NCBI RefSeq assembly: GCF_030811555.1
Contig: NZ_JAUSQZ010000001.1
Coordinates: 4,089,241 to 4,153,240, forward strand
Origin: Kineosporia succinea
GTDB taxonomy: Bacteria; Actinomycetota; Actinomycetes; Actinomycetales; Kineosporiaceae
Direction: 5' to 3'
DNA: 64,000 nt
Under the pieces are notes generated by a model that made no database searches, was not told the origin of the DNA, and saw nothing but the letters and a program-made list of their open reading frames with translations. This document shows positions 59,605 to 64,000 of this stretch, one piece after another. Each line of letters opens with the position of its first letter. Positions within the stretch are counted from its first letter, which is position 1. The position numbers and the translations under genes were made by a program.

Positions 59605-60542
59605 GTCGACCGGCGGTGCACGAGGCGGACGGGGAGCTGCTCCGACACCGATTCTCCACCGGCGATGATCGTGTGGAGGAGACGGGCGCAGTGAAGCCCG
59701 GCCTGGTGGGGAGTGGTGTCGAGCGCGGTGATCTGGCCCAGCTGGGCCGAGGTCGAGTCGGTGCCGCAGGCGAGCAGCACGTTCTTGCCGGTGGCGCGAA
59801 CGGCGGGCAGGGCCATGTTCGCCGTCTCCACCGGGGCGCAGACCAGTGCGTCCACGTGCTTGAGAAGGCTTGAGGACGCGTCGGTCACCTGGGCGTTCGT
59901 CGGTATCCAGTCGGTGGTCTCGATGAGCGACGCCACCCCGGCCTCCTCGCACCAGGCGGTCCAGGCCTCACGCCACTGACGGGTCCAGTCGCCGTCGTCG
60001 CCGGGAAGGACGAGACCGGGCTGCCGGGAGCCTCTTTCGCGGAGGTGGTCGAGCAGGGCGGTGGCCCCGGCGCCGTGGTCGGACCACACGGTGCCGTCGG
60101 CCGGCGGTCCGGAGAGCACACGCTCGCAGGTCACGACGGGCAGCGACGACGAGAGCAGGCGGTCGGCGAAGGCGTCACCGATCATCGGGTCGGCGAGGAT
60201 CACCCCGTCGGCCGGGGGCAGGGCGGCGCGGTGCGGAGTGAGCACGGTGACGTCGAGATCCAGCTTCGACGCCTCTTCCAGGGCCCCGAAGACGAACTTC
60301 ATGTAGTACTCCGACCGCGTCGGCGTCTGCGGCAGGTACAGGCCGACGGTGCCGGTGGACCCGCCGCGCAGACGGCGGGCGGCGCGGTTGGGCACGTAAC
60401 CCAGCTCGGTGGCGGCCGCCAGCACGAGGTCACGGGTGGCCGGGGAGATCCGCCCGGAACCGGTGAACGCGCTGGAGACCGTCGACTTGCCCACGCCGGC
60501 CCGGCGCGCGACGTCGAGCAGGGTCGGTCTGTCGGTCACCAC
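59601..60542 (-). CDS. LacI-family transcriptional regulator
   Basis: GTG 60542 (a second GTG follows directly); 313 residues. The N-terminal HTH TLLDVARRAGVGKSTVSSAF is standard, followed by the hinge LGYVPNRAARRLRGG and a periplasmic-binding-protein-like effector domain (about 62-305). It is divergent from the P1-peptidase gene with only 21 bases between start codons, so it very likely controls that gene and itself. Ligand unknown. Confidence 0.93.
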   Translation of the reverse strand: MVTDRPTLLDVARRAGVGKSTVSSAFTGSGRISPATRDLVLAAATELGYVPNRAARRLRGGSTGTVGLYLPQTPTRSEYYMKFVFGALEEASKLDLDVTVLTPHRAALPPADGVILADPMIGDAFADRLLSSSLPVVTCERVLSGPPADGTVWSDHGAGATALLDHLRERGSRQPGLVLPGDDGDWTRQWREAWTAWCEEAGVASLIETTDWIPTNAQVTDASSSLLKHVDALVCAPVETANMALPAVRATGKNVLLACGTDSTSAQLGQITALDTTPHQAGLHCARLLHTIIAGGESVSEQLPVRLVHRRST

Positions 60543-60563
60543 TCGATCCTACGGGGAGATCTC

Positions 60564-61568
60564 ATGACGCACAGTGCCCGTCCCGCACCACTGGTTCCCG
60601 GTCGCCCGGTGGGCAATTCGCCGGATCTGCGCCTGGATTCGCCCGGCGTCGGCCTCGGCTCCGTGGGTCTGCTGGAGTACGACTTCCCGGGCGTGCGCAT
60701 CGGCACGGCCGAGTACCCGGCCGGTCCCACCGGCTGCACGGTGATCGAGTTCCCGCGGTTGTGCCGCACGGCCGTCGACCAGCGGGGCGGGGCGGTCGGG
60801 ATGAGCGGCGGATTCCCCTGGAACCACGCCGTCTGCCTCACCGGGGGCTCCACCTTCGGCCTGGCCGCGGGCACCGGGGTGATCGACGAGATGCTGCGGC
60901 GGGGAGGGTATGACGTCGGGTTCGATCGGCTGCCGGTCGTGTCCAGCGCGGTGGTCTACGATTTCGGGCCGCGCGACAACGCGGTCCACCCGGATGCCGA
61001 GCTGGGGCGGGCCGCTCTCCGGAACGCGGTCGAGGGGCGGGCCGCGTTCGGGCGGGTCGGGGCCGGGATCTCCACGTCGGTGGGCAAACTCGATCTCGCT
61101 CGCGCCGAGTTCGCGGGTCAGGGGGTGGCTTTCGGTCAGACGGGGGACGCGTCGGTTCTGGTGGTCACGGTGGTGAACGCGGTCGGGGTGGTCGTCGACC
61201 GCTCCGGGCGGGTGGTGCGCGGCAACCTCGACCCGGACACGGGCGAGCGGTCTCATCCGGCGGCGGGGTACGCCGCGCAGCTGGCTCGCGGGGTTTCCGG
61301 TCCTCAGCCGCGGGGAGTCACCGCCAACACCACGATCACCTGCGTGGTGACCGACGTGGACCTCGACGACCGGGAGCTGAACCAGTTCGCCCGCCAGGTG
61401 CACGGCTCGATGAACCGGGGGATCCAGCCGTTCAACACCGGTGGTGACGGCGACGTCCTCTTCGCCGTCACCACCGGCGGGGTGCCTCCCCTCCCGGGCA
61501 CCCTGACCGCGCTCGGCTCGGTCGCCTCCGAACTGACCTGGGACGCCGTGCTGAACGCGGTGGTCTAG
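60564..61568 (+). CDS. P1-family self-processing peptidase (DmpA/BapA-like aminopeptidase)
   Basis: The frame is open over the divergent regulator, but ATG 60564 with GGGGAG five bases upstream gives 334 residues. Motifs: PAGPTGCTVIEFP, GGFPWNHAVCLTGGSTFGLAA and TSVGKL. The autocleavage site region is GVTANTTITCVVTDVDL, in which the second Thr would be the new N-terminal nucleophile after self-cleavage. Known members are L-aminopeptidases, D-esterases or beta-peptidases acting in the cytoplasm. Its substrate is unknown. The stop shares CTAG with the convergent gene. Confidence 0.92.
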   Translation: MTHSARPAPLVPGRPVGNSPDLRLDSPGVGLGSVGLLEYDFPGVRIGTAEYPAGPTGCTVIEFPRLCRTAVDQRGGAVGMSGGFPWNHAVCLTGGSTFGLAAGTGVIDEMLRRGGYDVGFDRLPVVSSAVVYDFGPRDNAVHPDAELGRAALRNAVEGRAAFGRVGAGISTSVGKLDLARAEFAGQGVAFGQTGDASVLVVTVVNAVGVVVDRSGRVVRGNLDPDTGERSHPAAGYAAQLARGVSGPQPRGVTANTTITCVVTDVDLDDRELNQFARQVHGSMNRGIQPFNTGGDGDVLFAVTTGGVPPLPGTLTALGSVASELTWDAVLNAVV

Positions 61569-62476
61569 CTCCCCAGCCGCTCCCGGGCCGAGAACGGGTG
61601 GGTGCCGAGCTCGGCGGTCAGACGCCCGTACCGGTCCACCAGGTTCACGCCACCCTGGGCGGTCAGCTCGATGCCGGCCGCCCCGTCCACGAAGGGCCCG
61701 TACTTCCAGGTGCCGGGACGCCGGCTCATCTGCGGGCTGGTGCCGCTCTCCGGGCAGGCGTCACCCGGGCCGCAGGCCAGCCACAACCCCTCGAGCTCGA
61801 GCGTGAGCCGGTCGACCCGGCACACGGTCGAGTCGTAGTGCGAGCGGTTGCTGTCGTGCCCGCAGTAGACGGCCTGGTCGGTGACCGCGAACCAGTCCTC
61901 GGCGTTGAGCAGTGGGTAGGCGCGCAGGATGTGCTGCTCGGCGGGGCCTTTCGAGAGCAGCAGCAGTTCCTTGTAGACCAGCGACCTGCACAGCGGGTAC
62001 CTCGGGGTGGCGTCGGTGCGCTCCACGCAGCCGTCGCTGCCCCAGATGCTGCCCAGCGACGGCCGCGTCATCACCCAGACCCCCTCGTCGGTCACGATCG
62101 CCCCCATCCCCTGGATCGTGGCCAGCCGGTTGACCAGAGGCAGCGCCGCGACCGCGGGGAAGACCCCGTCCCGGGTGGCGTCGGCCGGGCTCTGGCTGGG
62201 GGCCCCGCTCTCCTGGTCGATGTTGACCAGGCCGTCGAGGTCACCCGCCGACGTGGTGGGACGCGGGTTGGCCGGGGCACTGCGGTCGTGCGGGCGGCCG
62301 ATCACCACCGAGCCGAGAAGCACGGCCAGCACCGCGACGGCGGCGAGCACCGGCACCAGTACGCGTACCCGTCGCGCTCGCGGCGGTGGGGCCTGCGGGA
62401 CCCGGCCCGTCGCCGAGGCGACCCGGGCATCCAGGTCGTGCAACGCGTCCCTCAGCCGGTCGTCGAGAGCACTCAT
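61565..62476 (-). CDS. Single-span membrane protein, putative anti-sigma partner
   Basis: ATG 62476 overlaps the sigma-factor stop (ATGA); 303 residues. An N-terminal cytoplasmic helix region (1-36; LDDRLRDALHDLDARVASA) is followed by one transmembrane segment (about 37-60, VLVPVLAAVAVLAVLLGSVV). A 240-residue domain outside the cell follows, with several Cys (CVERT, PLCRSL, CGHDS, VCRVD, ACGPGDACPE). No zinc-binding HxxxCxxC anti-sigma motif is visible. The gene arrangement, translational coupling to an ECF sigma gene, makes a regulatory partner likely, but the extracellular domain is unrecognised. Confidence 0.72.
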   Translation of the reverse strand: MSALDDRLRDALHDLDARVASATGRVPQAPPPRARRVRVLVPVLAAVAVLAVLLGSVVIGRPHDRSAPANPRPTTSAGDLDGLVNIDQESGAPSQSPADATRDGVFPAVAALPLVNRLATIQGMGAIVTDEGVWVMTRPSLGSIWGSDGCVERTDATPRYPLCRSLVYKELLLLSKGPAEQHILRAYPLLNAEDWFAVTDQAVYCGHDSNRSHYDSTVCRVDRLTLELEGLWLACGPGDACPESGTSPQMSRRPGTWKYGPFVDGAAGIELTAQGGVNLVDRYGRLTAELGTHPFSARERLGS

Positions 62477-63012
62477 CGCCGGCCCTCCTCTCCCAGGAGC
62501 TGGGCCAGCCGGGCCCGGGCCTTGTGCAGATGGGCCTTCGCGGTTCCCTCGGCGATGTCGAGGATCTCCGCGACCTCCCGCACCGAGCGGTCTTCGAGGT
62601 AGACCAGCACGATCACCGCCCGCTGCTGCTTCGGCAGCTGCCGGATCGCCGCCAGCACCGTCTCCACCTCGTCCGGACCCGGCGGAAGCGGCGGCGGGGT
62701 GCTGCCCAGCCGCAGCAGTGCCGCCGCCTCGACCCGCGCCCGGCGCAACCGTCTCGAGGCCGTCCGGATCGTCACCCGGCGCAGCCAGGCTCCCGGCTTC
62801 TCGTAGCGCCCGACCGTGTCCCAGTTCAGCCGGGCCTGCAGCAACGCGTCCTGGGCGATGTCCTCGGCGGCCAGCCGGCTCCCCGAGACCGCGACCGCCA
62901 GCGTCACCATGCGGGAGAACTCGCGGCGGTAGAAGTCCTCGAAGTCGACCGCCGGCCGGGCTGGGATCGGCAGGCGCTCCTCGTCTCGCTCGGCGTCGGG
63001 CGGCGCGGGCAT
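62473..63012 (-). CDS. ECF RNA polymerase sigma factor (SigE-like family)
   Basis: ATG 63012; 179 residues. Region 2 has FEDFYRREFSRMVTLAVAVS and AEDIAQDALLQARLNWD; region 4 has LPKQQRAVIVLVYLEDRSV, EVAEILDIAEGTAKAHLHKA. It is a cytoplasmic transcription factor of the actinobacterial SigE-like ECF group, cotranscribed with the membrane protein at its 3' end. No autoregulated promoter was identified in the 130 bases upstream, which it shares divergently with folC. Confidence 0.94.
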   Translation of the reverse strand: MPAPPDAERDEERLPIPARPAVDFEDFYRREFSRMVTLAVAVSGSRLAAEDIAQDALLQARLNWDTVGRYEKPGAWLRRVTIRTASRRLRRARVEAAALLRLGSTPPPLPPGPDEVETVLAAIRQLPKQQRAVIVLVYLEDRSVREVAEILDIAEGTAKAHLHKARARLAQLLGEEGRR

Positions 63013-63102
63013 CCGGTCGGTCCTTCCCCTCGTGAGGTGCTCATGCTGACCACAGCCGCAGGACCGGCGCGAGGTTTACCCCGAATGTGGGGGAGTAAGT
63101 CC

Positions 63103-63131
63103 TTGAACGGTGGCCGTCCCGCCGCGATATA
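63103..63131 (+). promoter_or_regulatory. Candidate promoter for folC leader ORF
   Basis: TTGAAC (63103-63108) and GATATA (63126-63131) are separated by 17 bases. The predicted transcription start at about 63138-63142 would coincide with the ATG of the short leader ORF. Confidence 0.6.
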
Positions 63132-63141
63132 GGCTCTGCGC

Positions 63142-63168
63142 ATGCACTTCGTCAAGGTGAACCGCTGA
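63142..63168 (+). CDS. Eight-codon leader ORF before folC
   Basis: ATG at 63142 encodes MHFVKVNR and a TGA whose last base is the A of the folC ATG (TGATG). No ribosome binding site precedes it. Given the promoter just upstream, it could be translated from a leaderless mRNA and pass ribosomes to folC by coupling. Leaderless short ORFs are common in actinobacteria; a function is not known here. Confidence 0.45.
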   Translation: MHFVKVNR

Positions 63169-64000
63169 TGGCCCGGATCGCGGGCCGGGGACCGCAGCAC
63201 GACGCCAAGGAGGCCGAGATCGCGCAGGCGCTCTCGCAGCGTGCGGCCGAGGTGTACCGGGAGATCCTGGGCCGGGCCCCCGAACACGACCTGGTGCCCA
63301 GCCTCGACCGCATCGCGGCCGTCGCCCAGCTGCTCGGCGACCCGCAGCGGTCCTTCGAGTCGGTGCACGTCACCGGCACGAACGGCAAGAGCTCCACCAC
63401 CCGCATGATCGAGCGGCTGCTGCGTGAGCACGGCCTGCGCACCGGGCGGTTCGTCAGCCCGCACCTGCGCGACGTGCGTGAGCGCATCGCGATCGACGGC
63501 GAGAGCATCGACGAGCTGCGCTTCATCGAGGCCTACGAAGAGATCACGCCCTACCTGGAACTGGTCGACGCCCGCAACGCCGAGGCCGGTAACCCCCGCC
63601 TGACCTACTTCGAGGTGCTCGTCGCCCTGGCCTACGCCGCGTTCGCCGACACCCCGGTCGACGTGGCCGCGGTCGAGGTCGGCCTGGGCGGCTCGTGGGA
63701 CGCGACGAACATCATCGACGCGCGCGTCGCCGTGGTCACGCCGGTCGGCATCGACCACGAGCGCTTCCTCGGGCACGACGTCGCCACGATCGCCACCGAG
63801 AAGGCCGGCATCATCAAACCCGGTGCGATCGCGGTGATCTCGGAACAGCACGACGACGCGGCCGAGGTGCTGCTGTCCCGCGCGGCCGAGGTCGGGGCCA
63901 CCGTCTTCCGCGAGAGTTACCAGTTCGGCGTCAGCACCCGCGAGGTCGCCCTCGGCGGTCAGCTGCTCACCCTCCAGGGGGCCGCCGCGGTCTACCCGGA
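63168..64000 (+). CDS. folC: Folylpolyglutamate synthase/dihydrofolate synthase, 3' end missing
   Basis: The gene begins at ATG 63168 and runs off the right edge with no stop (277 codons seen of about 440-480). It has the Mur-ligase-type P-loop SVHVTGTNGKSSTTRMIE (near 63363-63416), FVSPHLRDVRERI, and the EVGLGGSWDATN block with GIDHERFLGHD and IATEKAGIIKPG, all FolC hallmarks. It adds glutamate to folates (and dihydropteroate in bifunctional members), in the cytoplasm. In many actinobacteria folC lies close downstream of clpX (often after valS); here about 13.6 kb of other genes intervene. Confidence 0.96.
   Translation, partial: MARIAGRGPQHDAKEAEIAQALSQRAAEVYREILGRAPEHDLVPSLDRIAAVAQLLGDPQRSFESVHVTGTNGKSSTTRMIERLLREHGLRTGRFVSPHLRDVRERIAIDGESIDELRFIEAYEEITPYLELVDARNAEAGNPRLTYFEVLVALAYAAFADTPVDVAAVEVGLGGSWDATNIIDARVAVVTPVGIDHERFLGHDVATIATEKAGIIKPGAIAVISEQHDDAAEVLLSRAAEVGATVFRESYQFGVSTREVALGGQLLTLQGAAAVYP

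Overview
The window is from a high-G+C, Gram-positive actinomycete. The evidence is uniformly G/C-ending codons, many GTG and TTG starts with GGAGG-type ribosome binding sites, the tig-clpP1-clpP2-clpX block typical of Actinobacteria, an IdeR/DmdR-type iron box, and an ECF sigma factor of the actinobacterial SigE kind. A member of Kineosporiales or a relative would fit, but the species cannot be fixed from the sequence alone.

Layout. (1) 1-7.1 kb: the end of a tandem AAA+ (CbxX/EccA-like) ATPase, a secreted HExxH protein with a Gln/Pro/Gly repeat tail, an Hsp70-like ATPase reduced to its nucleotide-binding domain, a NarL-type response regulator and histidine kinase pair, and a degenerate kinase-like protein ending in a domain that resembles a GTPase without its P-loop. 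(2) 7.2-13.2 kb: one 1986-residue protein made of three tandem DxD-type (OCH1/TcdB-like) glycosyltransferase modules. It is the most unusual gene here, and its 3' end overlaps the next, convergent gene by 156 bases. (3) 13.0-22.3 kb: a complete, tightly coupled chemosensory operon (cheW-cheR-cheW-mcp-cheA with receiver-cheB-hybrid kinase). Its gene content resembles Wsp/alternative-cellular-function systems rather than flagellar chemotaxis. (4) 22.4-28.3 kb: assorted genes: an FAD monooxygenase, a sulfotransferase, a secreted RTX-repeat protein, a small unknown, and an orphan polyketide-ketoreductase-like protein. (5) 28.3-37.9 kb: an amine-catabolism regulon: aldehyde dehydrogenase; class V aminotransferase, sarcosine-oxidase-like flavoprotein and copper amine oxidase; GntR/FCD regulator; Rieske oxygenase and glutamine-synthetase-like ligase. 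All three forward transcription units carry the same paired GGATCC-centred palindrome, with the two cores exactly 21 bases apart. (6) 37.9-42.5 kb: two GNAT acetyltransferases, a VanW-like protein, a membrane-anchored HTH protein with a 30-bp minisatellite, and a YdcF-like protein. (7) 42.6-44.4 kb: a low-G+C toxin/immunity pair and a YefM-like antitoxin remnant, next to tRNA-Gly and tRNA-Pro. (8) 45-49.6 kb: trigger factor and the Clp protease genes. (9) 49.6-57.5 kb: a minisatellite, then three tandem secreted M6 (immune inhibitor A) metalloproteases, each with its own terminator. (10) 57.5-64 kb: an iron-regulated siderophore-binding lipoprotein and siderophore-interacting reductase, a LacI regulator with a P1-family peptidase, an ECF sigma factor with its putative membrane partner, and the start of folC, which follows an eight-codon leader ORF.

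How the parts relate. Housekeeping synteny (tig-clp ... folC) is interrupted by about 13.5 kb of accessory genes that include the M6 proteases. The amine regulon is the clearest multi-gene pathway and the chemosensory operon the clearest signalling machine. The giant triple glycosyltransferase, with the degenerate kinase divergent from it, is the best candidate for an undescribed system.
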